Shown here piece after piece: positions 8,610 through 18,261 of a DNA stretch of 64,000 bases. The notes beneath the pieces were generated by a model. The model had not been told where the DNA came from and did no database searches. It was given only the letters and a program-made list of their open reading frames with translations. A program made the translations under genes and the position numbers. Positions within the stretch are counted from its first letter, which is position 1. The number at the start of each line of letters is the position of its first letter. This DNA is from Spirochaetota bacterium (GTDB lineage Bacteria; Spirochaetota; Spirochaetia; Sphaerochaetales; Sphaerochaetaceae), in NCBI GenBank assembly GCA_023401595.1, contig JAEXDQ010000024.1, positions 1 to 64,000 on the forward strand. The letters are read 5' to 3'.

Positions 8610-9092
8610 TCAATAGAGTTCCTTGCGCTCTTTCGCGTATTCTTCAAATAACTTGAGGCAGTCATCGTGCCCCGTTTGGGCGAAACATATCAGCTCAGTC
8701 CGGTTTCCGCGGACTTGCTCCAGATATCGATAGATGAAGTCGTCCCGGAAACCTATCTTGTCGGCCTCTTCTGGAGTACAGGCGTAGTATACCGTCTTGA
8801 TATTCGCCCAGATGATGGCGGAGAGACACATCGGGCAGGGATAGCCTGTCGCATATAGTTCACAACCCGACAGGTCATGTGTTCCCAGCAGCTTGCCCGC
8901 TTTCCTGATCGCGTTTATTTCCGCATGAGCGGTCGGATCGTCGTCTTTCAATACGCTGTTGCTCGCTACCGCGATGACTTTCCCGTCTTTTACAATCGCC
9001 GCGCCGAAAGGCCCGCCGAACCCCTTCCTCATGGTTTCCCTAGCCATCTGGGCGGCTTGCCGCATGATTTCTTCATTTCCCGTTTTCTGCAT
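8610..9092 (-). CDS. guaD: Guanine deaminase (GuaD-type nucleoside deaminase)
   Basis: This 160-residue zinc hydrolase of the cytidine deaminase-like fold converts guanine to xanthine if the family match is right. The zinc and proton-shuttle motif HAE is at 56-58 (DPTAHAEINAIRKAG) and PCPMC is at 85-89. Flanking sequence (GGPFGAAIVKDG, GFRDDFIY) matches Bacillus-type GuaD more closely than the tRNA deaminase TadA. The start at 9092 is chosen for GGAGG seven nt upstream; an ATG at 9122 would add ten residues. The 3' end faces the GNAT gene 41 bp away. Confidence 0.85.
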   Translation of the reverse strand: MQKTGNEEIMRQAAQMARETMRKGFGGPFGAAIVKDGKVIAVASNSVLKDDDPTAHAEINAIRKAGKLLGTHDLSGCELYATGYPCPMCLSAIIWANIKTVYYACTPEEADKIGFRDDFIYRYLEQVRGNRTELICFAQTGHDDCLKLFEEYAKERKELY

Positions 9093-9254
9093 GGTTTCGC
9101 CTCCGCCGAACCAAGATACCATGCTTGGACAGGTCTGACAACCTCGCGCCGTCGGTTCTCGCCCTCCGTATCGCCGTTCGGAAATCGCCTATCGTCCGTT
9201 CGCGTCTTGTTTCGAGACGGAACTTCATAGTATGTTCACCAGTGGGGGTGGATT

Positions 9255-9968
9255 TTGCGAATAAGAAAGACGTTGCTCGTTCTATGTGTCGCTTCGGCTC
9301 TATGTAATGGAACGAGTTGCACCACGTCGGGGGCGATACGGGACGTTCCCGACGGGGTTGTCCGTGTCGCCTGTGTCGGCGACAGTATCACATACGGCAT
9401 GTTCGTCGCCTCAAGGAAGGAAAACAGTTATCCGGCGAGGTTGCAGAGACTTCTTGGCGACGGCTATGCGGTCAGGAACTACGGGGTGAGGGGCTACGCC
9501 ATGCTCCGGACATCGGACAAGCCGTATTGGGAGCATCGGTATTTTCAGGAAAGCCAGGAGTTCGCCCCCGATATCGTCTTGATCATGCTGGGAACGAACG
9601 ATTCCAAACGCAGGAACTGGACCGACATGTCCGCCTATATCAATGACTATCGTGACATGATCGCCGTATATCAGGCTTTGCCCTCCCGTCCGGAGGTCTA
9701 TCTGCTGACGCCTCCCGCCGCCTATGGAGACGACGGCCCCCATCGTCTCCATTACCATATGGACCGGACGCTTATCCGTGAGATGGGCGACGCAGTGAAG
9801 CTGCTTGGGCGGACGTTGGGATTGACGGTCATCGATATATACGAAGTAACTGAAGGACATCCTGAGTACTATGCCTGGGACGGAATCCACCCGAATGCTG
9901 ACGGAGCCGAGGCGATCGCCACCGCCGTCTACGAGGCCTGCGCCCTCCGCTTTGCGGCGAAGCAATGA
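9255..9968 (+). CDS. SGNH/GDSL-family hydrolase, exported
   Basis: This 237-residue esterase- or lipase-type hydrolase has all four SGNH blocks: GDS with nucleophile S44 (VGDSITYG), G77 in NYGVRG, N115 in GTND (113-116), and D209/H212 in DGIHPN. The N-terminus is an export leader (MRIRKTLLVLCVASALC). C22 in NGTSCTTSG could be a lipidation site with a relaxed spirochaete-type lipobox, otherwise it is a secreted enzyme. The start is TTG with GGGGGTGG just upstream. The substrate could be an acylated glycan, lysophospholipid or deacetylation target, and this is not resolvable. Confidence 0.85.
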   Translation: MRIRKTLLVLCVASALCNGTSCTTSGAIRDVPDGVVRVACVGDSITYGMFVASRKENSYPARLQRLLGDGYAVRNYGVRGYAMLRTSDKPYWEHRYFQESQEFAPDIVLIMLGTNDSKRRNWTDMSAYINDYRDMIAVYQALPSRPEVYLLTPPAAYGDDGPHRLHYHMDRTLIREMGDAVKLLGRTLGLTVIDIYEVTEGHPEYYAWDGIHPNADGAEAIATAVYEACALRFAAKQ

Positions 9969-9989
9969 AAAAGACGGAGAACGATATGC

Positions 9990-10823
9990 ATGTCGCGTCC
10001 GTCAGCATGGGGCGAAGAACTGCTGAAAGAAGATACGGATACAGAAATGGATATTTGTTTCGCCAGCGACCTTGACTACACCCTCATGCACTCTTTTCGT
10101 TATTATAGGGAGGGCGACGGATGTGTGGAGATGGAAGGCTCCTTTCCCCGAGGCTTCATGTCCCCGACGGCCACGTCGATGCTGCGGGATATCGTCGCTC
10201 TAGTCCGGTTCGTACCGGTCACGACCCGTAGTGTTGAAGAGTACGGCCGCATCCGGCTTCTTGATTCGCCGCCGCGCCATGCCTTGGTTTCAAACGGCGG
10301 GGTTCTCTGGGTAGATGGAAAGTACTCCGATCCCGATTGGTTTTCATGCTCTGCCCGACTCAGTTCCAGCGCGGCGGATGATTTCATCATCCTCAAGGAC
10401 GCCCTGGCTGAATACAGGCCGGATAAGTCGGGCGGTCTTTTTCTGCACGGGCTGATTGACGGCCTGCTGTATTGTGTGGAATGTGATGAAGCGGAGCGGT
10501 TGTATCGATATATACAGGCGCGTTGCGTCTTTTCCCATTCTCGGCTCCACCGCACGCGCAACAAAGTATATCTGTTTCCGGAAGGTATCACGAAAGGCCG
10601 CTCGCTGGAGCGGCTACGGGACTATTTCAAGCCGGATTTGATCATCAGCGCCGGAGACAGCGACATCGACATAGGGATGCTGAACGCCGCGGACATCGCT
10701 ATCGTACCGCCGAAGCTCGCCCCGTTCGTACAGGCCCGTAGACGGACGGTCTGTTTTGATGGAGCTGGTAATTTCGAGGAATTCGTCCTCTCCACTGTGC
10801 TAGCCCTCGTCAAAGCCCTCTGA
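9990..10823 (+). CDS. HAD-superfamily phosphatase (sucrose-phosphatase-like subclass)
   Basis: This 277-residue cytoplasmic phosphatase shows motif I DLDYT, motif II TTRS, motif III lysine in ITKGRSLERL and motif IV GDSDIDIGML, the class IIB order seen in sucrose-phosphate and trehalose-phosphate phosphatases and Cof proteins. The start at 9990 has GGAGA nine nt upstream; an ATG at 10047, directly before the first motif, is an alternative. It follows the SGNH gene by 21 bp and may be co-transcribed. Its last 24 bp overlap the 3' end of the convergent MATE gene. Confidence 0.8.
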   Translation: MSRPSAWGEELLKEDTDTEMDICFASDLDYTLMHSFRYYREGDGCVEMEGSFPRGFMSPTATSMLRDIVALVRFVPVTTRSVEEYGRIRLLDSPPRHALVSNGGVLWVDGKYSDPDWFSCSARLSSSAADDFIILKDALAEYRPDKSGGLFLHGLIDGLLYCVECDEAERLYRYIQARCVFSHSRLHRTRNKVYLFPEGITKGRSLERLRDYFKPDLIISAGDSDIDIGMLNAADIAIVPPKLAPFVQARRRTVCFDGAGNFEEFVLSTVLALVKAL

Positions 10824-12227
10824 CGATTCTCTGAGCGAGCTTTCTCGCTGGTCACGTTTGATCCTCCTGACGATGCAGACCGCCACGACCGCCGCCAATA
10901 TTCCGACCAGCACATTGCTGACGCCCATGACGATTCCCGCGCTCTCGCTACCATAGTCGGTAAAAGTCTGCAACCACCACAGCACCGGTATCCTGAAGAC
11001 GAACACCCTGCAGAAATTGATGAAAAGGGTTAGCTTCGTGTAACCGAGCCCGAACAGCAACGCCATCGTCGAGGAGCATAAGGCCAACGTGACACAACTG
11101 ATGGAGTCGTAGCGGAAGATGCTGACGATCATGGTCTGGAACTCATGATCGAAGCCCGCGACGCTGCTGGCGAACAGTCGGCTGAACGGCCATGCGAACG
11201 CATTGAGCAATACGAAGCCCACGCCTCCGATGCAGAGGTTTATGATCAGTACTTTCCTGAACGCCGAGAGTATCCGTTCCTTTTCCCCTCCACCCCTGTT
11301 CTGTCCGATGATCGCCGAGCCTCCGTCCTGGAATCCGTTCTGGATACCTGTGACGATGCCGTTCATGTTGTTCGAGATACCCAGCGCGCCGACGGTGAGC
11401 ATCCCGTATTGCCCGACCATTGAATTGATGACCGTCTTTCCCATGGCGAATGCCGATTTTTCGACGATGACGGGAAACGATATCTTCAATATCGGCCCGA
11501 CGGTGGATTTCCTGAAGCTGACATATTCCGGTGAAAAGCTGAACACGTCGTCTTTTTTCGTCATGCTCCTGAAGGCGATGACGGTCAACGTCCCCTGGGC
11601 CATGACCGTCGCTACGGCGATCATCACTATGTCGGCGTGCAGCAGATAGATGAAGACGGCGGTAAGGGCCAGCTTCAATACGATCGTCATGGTATTGAGA
11701 GCCAGTATCCGTTTCGAATTGCCCCGGGCCCGTTCTATGGCGATATATACGGCGTTGAAGAAGCTGAAGATCGTGGCGATCAGCGTCACGATGAAATACC
11801 GCGAGCCGATTTCTATGAACCGTTCAGGTGTAGCCGCCAGCCTGAGCAACGCGGGGATGAAGGGGAGGGCGCACGCCACGGCAAGCCCGATAACGCCGCA
11901 TAGCGCCACCAGTGTGCTGAGCCGTTTTTTCACCAGCTCATAATCTCCGGCCCCATATGCTTCGCTGATCTTGATGCTGCCCCCCATCGCGAGTCCCTGG
12001 CCTATGGCGCTTACGACGATCTGCAGCTGGGACAGGTAGGCTACGGTGGAGACCGACTCCGCGCTGACATGCGAGGCCATCAGGGTATCGAGGATGGTGA
12101 AGAGGTGGTTGATCCCCTGGAACACCGCCAACGGGAAGCAGACGGAAAGGACGACCTTCCACATGTCGCCGGAAAGGGCGAATTGTCTGAACCGTTCATC
12201 CTTTTTTGAAAGTATTGCGCGAGCCAT
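10800..12227 (-). CDS. MATE-family efflux transporter
   Basis: This 475-residue inner-membrane protein has about twelve hydrophobic helices in two halves. It fits the multidrug and toxic compound extrusion family (MATE; Na+- or H+-coupled export). FPLAVFQGINHLFTILDTLM and the internal repeat FPVIVEKSAFAMGKTVINSM are the paired first-helix signatures of the two lobes. No good ribosome binding site precedes the ATG at 12227, so either the start or the translation mode is unusual. It is divergent from an AraC regulator 114 bp away that probably controls it. The C-terminus is short and charged. Confidence 0.85.
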   Translation of the reverse strand: MARAILSKKDERFRQFALSGDMWKVVLSVCFPLAVFQGINHLFTILDTLMASHVSAESVSTVAYLSQLQIVVSAIGQGLAMGGSIKISEAYGAGDYELVKKRLSTLVALCGVIGLAVACALPFIPALLRLAATPERFIEIGSRYFIVTLIATIFSFFNAVYIAIERARGNSKRILALNTMTIVLKLALTAVFIYLLHADIVMIAVATVMAQGTLTVIAFRSMTKKDDVFSFSPEYVSFRKSTVGPILKISFPVIVEKSAFAMGKTVINSMVGQYGMLTVGALGISNNMNGIVTGIQNGFQDGGSAIIGQNRGGGEKERILSAFRKVLIINLCIGGVGFVLLNAFAWPFSRLFASSVAGFDHEFQTMIVSIFRYDSISCVTLALCSSTMALLFGLGYTKLTLFINFCRVFVFRIPVLWWLQTFTDYGSESAGIVMGVSNVLVGILAAVVAVCIVRRIKRDQRESSLRESSEGFDEG

Positions 12228-12250
12228 ATGGTATATGTAGCATAAAAAAC

Positions 12251-12278
12251 TTGTATTTTCTCTCCAATTTGTTATGAT
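12251..12278 (+). promoter_or_regulatory. Candidate promoter of the AraC-type gene
   Basis: TTGTAT (12251-12256), 16-nt spacer, TATGAT (12273-12278), about 64 nt before the chosen start, within the divergent region shared with the MATE gene. Confidence 0.45.
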
Positions 12279-12341
12279 TATCGCTAGAACTACTGAAAAT
12301 TTGTCTCAACGCATCAATTATTGGCTACCGTAGGATTCTGT

Positions 12342-13163
12342 ATGGAAGACACTTTGATCATCAACCGGAAAAGGCGAGGCCCCTATTATAAAATGGGGGA
12401 GGCGCATAGTCACGACGCCTATGAGATATATTATCTTGTGTTCGGCAACCGTCGTTTCTTCATCAACGACAGCATCTACTATATCAAGCCGGGGGATTTG
12501 GTCCTTATTCCGAAAGGCGAAATCCACAGGACGTCCTTTGATTCAGACGCCACCCACGAACGGGTGTATGTCTATTTTTCCGAAGGGTATCTCGCCGATC
12601 TGGTCAACAGGTATGGCCGCCGTACCGTTCTCGAATGCTTCGCCGCTTCCCACGTCTCCGTCCCCTCCAACCGCAGGGGCTATCTGGAGGATTTGTTCGC
12701 AAGAATGGAAAACGAGTATGAGCATGGAGACCGATTTTCCGATCTTATCCTACGGAACTGCCTGACGGAGCTTCTGGCCTTTATCCTCCGCTGCCGGGAA
12801 TATCAGGATCAGGCCGGTGAAGCGATCACCGGCGGCGACGCCAGGATGCAGGAGGCGGCCCGGTATATCGCCCGGGAATTTCGCCATGAGCTTACTTTGG
12901 ATTCCGTCGCCGCCGTCATGGGGTTGAGCCCCCCATATTTTTCGAGGAAGTTCAAGGAATCGACCGGTTTCGGTTTCAAGGAATACCTCGTTCATGTCAG
13001 GATCCGCAACGCCACGGCTTTGTTGCTTGAGACGCAAAAGCCCGTGAGCCAGATCGCCTACGACTGCGGGTTCAACAACGGCAACTATTTCGGTGACGTT
13101 TTTGCGAGGCTGAAGGGCGTTTCCCCCTCTCGATACAGGAAGAGGATGGGAAATTTCTCTTGA
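12342..13163 (+). CDS. AraC-family transcriptional regulator with cupin sensor
   Basis: This 273-residue protein has an N-terminal cupin (HSHDAYEIYYLVFGNRR, then KPGDLVLIPKGEIHR) that would bind a small ligand, probably a sugar or drug-like compound. A C-terminal double helix-turn-helix follows (LTLDSVAAVMGLSPPYFSRKF and ISQIAYDCGFNNGNYFGDVF-type second helix, here VSQIAYDCGF). It ends with the family's PSRYRKR. AGGA six nt upstream favours the ATG at 12342 over a TTG at 12321. The divergent MATE pump is its likely target. Confidence 0.85.
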   Translation: MEDTLIINRKRRGPYYKMGEAHSHDAYEIYYLVFGNRRFFINDSIYYIKPGDLVLIPKGEIHRTSFDSDATHERVYVYFSEGYLADLVNRYGRRTVLECFAASHVSVPSNRRGYLEDLFARMENEYEHGDRFSDLILRNCLTELLAFILRCREYQDQAGEAITGGDARMQEAARYIAREFRHELTLDSVAAVMGLSPPYFSRKFKESTGFGFKEYLVHVRIRNATALLLETQKPVSQIAYDCGFNNGNYFGDVFARLKGVSPSRYRKRMGNFS

Positions 13164-13598
13164 AATCATTTTTTTGATTTGTCCCTGTTCCGACGCTTTC
13201 GCATCATTTTCAACCGCTTGTGTCACACAATACCTATGGCGATTTATACGTATCTACAGTCTATATTTCTCATGGATTCTTGATCCAGGACGTAAGCCGT
13301 CTTTTGATCCGATATGGGATTCTCGCTCTTTTTTCCACTATGAGAATGTCCGCGGGTACAGTTGTCTGCACAAGTGGCGAAATCCGATGGAAATCAGTTG
13401 TACATTTCTTGGAATCAGTCTGGAAACTGGACAGATGCATGCTTCTGTAATGCGAGGAAAATTGTAATAATTATTTGATATGACAGAAGTTATAAATACA
13501 CGAATTCGCATTTTGCTGTTGCCGGACGGTGTTTATTTGGCTATGTTCCGTAACGGGGAGAGTCTGAAGGGTATTTCTTTTGGTTATGGGGGTAACAT
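13164..13598 (+). other. Long leader region upstream of the gad genes
   Basis: These 435 bp hold no convincing gene; short open frames on the plus strand have no leader, ribosome site or family features. The interval is AT-rich between 13440 and 13500. A promoter candidate with TTGCCG (13519-13524), 17-nt spacer and TATGTT (13542-13547) lies 50 bp before the antiporter start. Confidence 0.4.
13519..13547 (+). promoter_or_regulatory. Candidate promoter of gadC-gadB
   Basis: TTGCCG-N17-TATGTT, ending 51 bp upstream of the gadC start codon. It is a moderate match to sigma-70. Confidence 0.35.
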
Positions 13599-15227
13599 AT
13601 GTCGATTAAAGAAAAAAGCGACGGCAAGCATGTGTCGGTCATGACGCTTTGCCTAATGACCGTCGCAGCGGTCGTAAGTCTCAGGGGACTTCCGATGATG
13701 GCCGCGGAAGGTCTTTCCATGATCTTCTACATCCTTTTCGCGACCGTGATTTTCCTGTTGCCGGCGGCTCTTGTGTCGGCCGAGCTGGGAAGTGCTTTCG
13801 GTCAGAAGAAAGGGGGCGTCTACAATTGGGTGTCCGCGGCGTTCGGGACTCGATGGGGATTCGTCGCCGTCTGGTTGCAATGGATACAGAATGTCGTCTG
13901 GTATCCAACCGTGCTGGGGTTTGCCGCCGCATGTCTTGCGTATCTGTTCGGGGATCCCAAACTGGCGGGCAACGGAATGTTTACCGGGGTCGTCATACTG
14001 GTGGTCTACTGGTTGGCTACGTTCATTGCGTTCCGAGGCTCCAAGGCTGTAAATGCTGTTACAAAATATGGTGTCGTATTCGGAACTTTATTGCCGGGTA
14101 TTCTGGTGATAATACTTGGTATCATCTGGGCGGCTACCGGTAACGGCATCGCTTTCCTCGATGGACAGACCGCTACCGCCGCCACTTCCGTAGCCAACGC
14201 GACGGCATCTTCCGCCGCGGCGGCCACGGATACAGCCATGGCGGTAGCCGCCCATGCGCATCCTCGGTTTTTCCCGCATGTCTCAGGCTTGGGAAGCATC
14301 GCTTTCCTCGCAGGTATCGTCCTGCTGTTCGCCGGCGTCGAGGTACAGGCGGTGCAGGTGAACGAAATGAAGAAGCCCGCCACACAGTTTCCCAGCGCCA
14401 TGTTCCTTGCTTCGGCGATCATTTTCGTCCTGTTCCTGCTGGGTTCCCTGGCTGTCGCGGTAGTCGTCCCAGCGAAGGATATCAGCCTGACCGCAGGATT
14501 GATGCAGGCCTTCCAGCTGCTGTTGGACAAATTCCATCTTAAATTCCTTGTCCCTGTAATGGGATTGCTCATGGCTTTCGGAGCCATAGGCGGAGTCATG
14601 TCCTGGGTCACCGGACCGAGCCGCAGCTTGTTGCTGACCGCTCAGGAGGGCAATATGCCGCCGTTCATGGCGAAGACGAACAAGTACGGTTCGCCGACCA
14701 GCCTGCTTCTGATTCAAGCGGTGATCGTATCTTTGCTGGCCTGCCTGTACTTTATCATGAAGGATGTCAGCGTAGCGTTCTTCGTGCTGTCCGCCATGAC
14801 CGCCACGCTCTACCTCGTGATGTACATGCTGATGTTCGCAGCGGCGATCAGGCTGCGGTACTCCCAGCCTGAGCTTGCCCGTCCGTTCAGGATTCCCGGG
14901 AAGAACGCCGGTATGTGGCTGATCGCCGGCATCGGGTTCCTGGGTGTGGCCTTCGCGTTCATCGTCGGGTTTTTCCCGCCGTCCAATCTGCCGGTCGGTA
15001 ATCCCGCCCTGTATGTCTCCCTAGTCGCCGCCGGCTTGGTCGTCTTCACCGGCATGCCGTTGGTGATCCAGGCGGCGAAAAAGCCTTCGTGGAGGCCTCT
15101 GCCGCCTACGACTTCCGCCGCCGGCGCTCCGAAGACCGTCACGTCCGGTTCGGCGACGGGTACGAAAAACGCCGACAAGCCCGTTTCCTCAAAGACGACG
15201 GACAGAAGCGTCTCTGAGAAAAAATAA
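13599..15227 (+). CDS. gadC: Glutamate:GABA antiporter, APC family
   Basis: This 542-residue inner-membrane protein has about twelve helices. It belongs to the glutamate:GABA antiporter branch of the APC superfamily, which exchanges external glutamate for internal [24 protein letters not shown] is the first-helix signature and [15 protein letters not shown] the helix-6 region. The loop at about residues 190-215 is unusually alanine- and threonine-rich. The C-terminal about 45 residues are polar ([20 protein letters not shown]), reminiscent of the pH-responsive C-plug of E. coli GadC, though not similar in sequence. Glutamate decarboxylase follows 26 bp later, which supports the assignment. 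Confidence 0.9.
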   Translation: MSIKEKSDGKHVSVMTLCLMTVAAVVSLRGLPMMAAEGLSMIFYILFATVIFLLPAALVSAELGSAFGQKKGGVYNWVSAAFGTRWGFVAVWLQWIQNVVWYPTVLGFAAACLAYLFGDPKLAGNGMFTGVVILVVYWLATFIAFRGSKAVNAVTKYGVVFGTLLPGILVIILGIIWAATGNGIAFLDGQTATAATSVANATASSAAAATDTAMAVAAHAHPRFFPHVSGLGSIAFLAGIVLLFAGVEVQAVQVNEMKKPATQFPSAMFLASAIIFVLFLLGSLAVAVVVPAKDISLTAGLMQAFQLLLDKFHLKFLVPVMGLLMAFGAIGGVMSWVTGPSRSLLLTAQEGNMPPFMAKTNKYGSPTSLLLIQAVIVSLLACLYFIMKDVSVAFFVLSAMTATLYLVMYMLMFAAAIRLRYSQPELARPFRIPGKNAGMWLIAGIGFLGVAFAFIVGFFPPSNLPVGNPALYVSLVAAGLVVFTGMPLVIQAAKKPSWRPLPPTTSAAGAPKTVTSGSATGTKNADKPVSSKTTDRSVSEKK

Positions 15228-15253
15228 TACTACATACCTACTGGAGGTACACA

Positions 15254-16669
15254 ATGAACGTAACGAAAAAAGAGACTGCGAACGCAGTGAGACATAGCTT
15301 TGAAGACGACCGTTTCGCGGCCGACGATGTAGCCCGCGTCCTTCCGAAATATCGGATCCCCTTGAACGAAAGCAACCCTAGGGACATCTACCAGGCCGTT
15401 CACGACGATCTGATGTTCGACGGCAATTCCCGTCAGAACCTGGCTACGTTCTGTCAGACCTGGTCCGAACCGGAAGTTCATGACCTGATGGACGAGAGCC
15501 TTGACAAGAACATGATCGACAAGGATGAATACCCCGAGACCGCCGAAATGGAGATGCGTTGCGTCCACATGCTCGCCGACCTCTGGCATTCTCCCGAGGC
15601 ACGGACAACCATGGGCTGCTCCGCCATTGGCTCCAGCGAAGCCGCCATGCTCGGCGGTCTCGCCATGAAATGGCGTTGGCGGGAGAAGCTGCGGGCTCAG
15701 GGCAAGGATACCAGCAAGCCGAATCTCGTTACCGGGCCCGTCCAGATATGCTGGCACAAGTTCGCCAAGTACTGGGATGTCGAGCTTCGCGAGATACCCA
15801 TGGATGGAGATCGCCTGATCATGGATCCTCAGGAGGTGGTCAAGCGATGCGACGAGAATACTATCGGCGTCGTGCCGACGCTCGGAGTCACCTTCACCGG
15901 CCAGTACGAGCCCGTCAAGGAGGTAAGCGACGCCTTGGACCGGTTGCAGAAGGAAAAAGGATGGGACATCCCCATCCATGTGGATGGCGCCAGCGGTGGC
16001 TTCCTCGCTCCGTTCGTGGCTCCCGACCTCGTATGGGATTTCCGTCTGCCGCGCGTCAAGTCGATCAACGCCTCCGGTCATAAGTTCGGCCTTGCGCCGC
16101 TCGGCATGGGATGGGTGGTATGGCGTGAAACCGCCGATCTTCCGAAGGGCCTGATCTTCTGGGTGAACTATCTCGGTAGCGACATTCCGACTTTCGCGAT
16201 CAACTTCTCCCGTCCCGGCGGACAGATCATCGCCCAGTACTACCTGTTGCTCCGTCTCGGTCGGGAAGGCTACACCAGGGTCCAGCGGGCCAGCTATAAT
16301 ACGGTGAAGTATCTTGCCAATGAGCTGGAGAAGCTCGGCTTGTTCAGGATTCTGTACGACGGAGACCCCGACAAAGGCATCCCCGCCGTCACCTGGACTT
16401 TGAAGGAGGGGTCGAATCCCGGCTTCTCGCTGTACGATCTCTCCGACCGGTTGCGCATCCGTGGCTGGCAGGTACCCGCCTATTCCATGCCCGCGCACCG
16501 CGAGGATCTGGTGGTCATGAGGATACTGTCCCGTCATGGCCTGAGCATTGAGATGGCCGATGAGTTCATAGCGGATCTGAAACGCTCCATCGCCCATTAC
16601 GGCGAACATCCTGTCGTGAAGTCCATGACGGAGAAGGAGTCCGGCGGCTACAACCACTCCGGCAGATAA
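15254..16669 (+). CDS. gadB: Glutamate decarboxylase (PLP-dependent)
   Basis: This 471-residue cytoplasmic enzyme decarboxylates glutamate to GABA, consuming a proton. The PLP lysine is K277 in [14 protein letters not shown], almost the same position as in E. coli GadB (K276), and the cofactor aspartate lies in [32 protein letters not shown] (in two parts [12 protein letters not shown] and [10 protein letters not shown]) is the family's phosphate-binding region. GGAGG sits seven nt before ATG. With gadC it forms a complete acid-resistance module. The C-terminus ends NHSGR rather than the E. coli FKHT plug, so pH gating may differ. Confidence 0.95.
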   Translation: MNVTKKETANAVRHSFEDDRFAADDVARVLPKYRIPLNESNPRDIYQAVHDDLMFDGNSRQNLATFCQTWSEPEVHDLMDESLDKNMIDKDEYPETAEMEMRCVHMLADLWHSPEARTTMGCSAIGSSEAAMLGGLAMKWRWREKLRAQGKDTSKPNLVTGPVQICWHKFAKYWDVELREIPMDGDRLIMDPQEVVKRCDENTIGVVPTLGVTFTGQYEPVKEVSDALDRLQKEKGWDIPIHVDGASGGFLAPFVAPDLVWDFRLPRVKSINASGHKFGLAPLGMGWVVWRETADLPKGLIFWVNYLGSDIPTFAINFSRPGGQIIAQYYLLLRLGREGYTRVQRASYNTVKYLANELEKLGLFRILYDGDPDKGIPAVTWTLKEGSNPGFSLYDLSDRLRIRGWQVPAYSMPAHREDLVVMRILSRHGLSIEMADEFIADLKRSIAHYGEHPVVKSMTEKESGGYNHSGR

Positions 16670-16747
16670 GCCTGCGTAACGGTATGACGATGCCGGGAAG
16701 TCCTGCTTGCCGGCAATGTTCTTCTACTTCTCTCCAAATTTTGCTTT

Positions 16748-16780
16748 GGGCCATCCTTGCGTTGCGGGGATGGCCCTTTT
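16748..16780 (+). terminator. Intrinsic terminator of the gad operon
   Basis: GGGCCATCC pairs perfectly with GGATGGCCC across an 11-nt loop, followed by TTTT. A second small stem (TGCCGG/CCGGCA, about 16692-16715) precedes it. Confidence 0.8.
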
Positions 16781-17082
16781 CGGCATGCATGTAAGAGATA
16801 TGTATAGCGTATGCTAAAAAATATCTATCTCCAGTTCTGTCAAATTGTCTGGGTCGGCGCAAGCTTATGAGCATGACGGATGAGCCTGTTTCAATGAGGA
16901 AAAGGGGCGTTCGGCCTTATTTGGAGACTTTTTCCGGGAGATGATGTCCTCCATGCGGTTCGTCGGGCATTCGATGCCGTCCGGCATGGCGTGATGGCTC
17001 GACTGACGCGCCGTCGGCGGGAGGGCGGAACGGCGTCGTCAAAAATAAATCGTATCTGGTGAATTTTTCTTGAATCTTTTTT
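16781..17082. other. Intergenic stretch between gad terminator and LacI promoter
   Basis: About 300 bp with no coding signal on either strand. It is GC-rich with several CGTCGG/CCGACG-type short inverted repeats around 16960-17040, then becomes T-rich leading into the promoter at 17083. Confidence 0.4.
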
Positions 17083-17111
17083 TTGACAGAGCGGACAACC
17101 CATGCTACAGT
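17083..17111 (+). promoter_or_regulatory. Strong promoter of the LacI-type gene
   Basis: A perfect -35 TTGACA (17083-17088), 17-nt spacer, -10 TACAGT (17106-17111). The start point is expected near 17118. Confidence 0.7.
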
Positions 17112-17117
17112 AAATTT

Positions 17118-17135
17118 GCAAAACCGTTTTAGCAA
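17118..17135 (+). promoter_or_regulatory. Candidate LacI-family operator overlapping the start point
   Basis: TGCAAAACCGTTTTAGCA is a near-palindrome with the central CG typical of LacI/GalR operators. It covers the predicted transcription start of the adjacent LacI-family gene, so autorepression is likely. Confidence 0.5.
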
Positions 17136-17155
17136 GCTATTGGAAAGGAGCCTTT

Positions 17156-18187
17156 ATGGTGGAAGTGACCATCAAGACCATCGCCGCCGAAGCTGGAGTG
17201 AGTACCTCGCTGGTCTCTCAAGTCTTGAACGGCCGTCCCGTGCGCGTCTCGGAGAGGACGCGTTGCAAAATTCAGGACGCCGCGAAGAAATATCATTATG
17301 TTCCCAACAAGCTCGCGAGCTGTCTGAAGTCGAAACGGACGAAGGTCCTCGCGTTGCTCGCGCCGTTTACGCCCAATGGGTTTTTCAGCAACCTGATCTA
17401 CCATGTGCAGCATTATGCGCAATTGGCCGGATACCTCAGCATCGTCATCAATACGTTCGACCATCCGCAGAGGGAGGCCGAGGCGCTGGACTTGCACCAG
17501 AGCGGGATGTTCGACGGTATGCTGGTGGCGCCCCGGTGCGGTGTGGAGAATGAGGAGGTGTTCCAGCGGATGCATGCCAGCGGCTTTCCCTTCGTCTATG
17601 TGGATAGGCTTCAGCCCCAGGTCGAGGCCCCCGTTGTCTCCAGTGATCATTTCACGATCGGGAAGAACCTGACCGATAGAATCCTGGAGAGCGGGAAAAA
17701 GGAAATCGTCTACCTGTATAACAGCAAGGACTGCAACACGGCTTTGACGCGGAGAAGGGAAGGGTACCGGCAGGCGTTGTCGGACGCAGGGCTGGAACCC
17801 CATTGCTGCGGGTTCTCCTGCGATAGGGCCGAGAACGGCGAATACGTCGATGCGATCTCCCGTTCGTTGCTGACGCTGGATCATCAACCGGAAGTCTTTT
17901 TCGCCCATAGCGGGTATTACATTCCGTATCTCGTCTATGCCTGCAAGCAGGTGGGGTATTCTCTTGACGATATCTATTTCCTGACTGTCGACGGTTACAG
18001 CTTCAATGAGGGCTGGCTTGATATGCCGGAGACGGTCCGGCAGATAGACGGACATTGCACCGTGGTCATCCAGGATATCGACAGAATCGCGAAGGAAGCG
18101 GTCAGAATCCTGCTGACGCGGCTTGATGACGGTGGGCAGGGTACGCCGGAGAAGGCGGTGGTGCCGGTCCAGATCGTGAAGTTCTAG
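17156..18187 (+). CDS. LacI-family transcriptional regulator
   Basis: This 343-residue protein has an N-terminal helix-turn-helix (TIKTIAAEAGVSTSLVSQVL), then a hinge (YVPNKLASCLKSKRT) and a periplasmic-binding-protein-like sensor domain (GMFDGMLVAPR, FPFVYVDR, RREGYRQALSDAGLEP). Normal repressors carry VSxATVSxVLN; here it is STSLVSQVLNGR, a conservative variant. AAAGGAG lies six nt before ATG. It sits 74 bp upstream of a substrate-binding protein and four transporter genes, so it probably senses a sugar or sugar-derived ligand and controls that importer as well as itself. Confidence 0.9.
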   Translation: MVEVTIKTIAAEAGVSTSLVSQVLNGRPVRVSERTRCKIQDAAKKYHYVPNKLASCLKSKRTKVLALLAPFTPNGFFSNLIYHVQHYAQLAGYLSIVINTFDHPQREAEALDLHQSGMFDGMLVAPRCGVENEEVFQRMHASGFPFVYVDRLQPQVEAPVVSSDHFTIGKNLTDRILESGKKEIVYLYNSKDCNTALTRRREGYRQALSDAGLEPHCCGFSCDRAENGEYVDAISRSLLTLDHQPEVFFAHSGYYIPYLVYACKQVGYSLDDIYFLTVDGYSFNEGWLDMPETVRQIDGHCTVVIQDIDRIAKEAVRILLTRLDDGGQGTPEKAVVPVQIVKF

Positions 18188-18261
18188 AACGAGCGGCGCT
18201 CTTTCAGAATAAGGACGTGGTTCCTGCCACTGGTTCAGGAAAAAACAGAAAGGAGTCTCTT

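Noticed and set aside
13174..13467. Open frame of 97 codons upstream of gadC
   Set aside because: No ribosome site, no leader and no recognisable composition; an overlapping frame of similar length exists, so it is chance.
15230..16657. Long open frame antisense to glutamate decarboxylase (about 475 codons)
   Set aside because: It is the mirror of a highly biased GC-rich coding sequence. The plus-strand gene is unmistakable.
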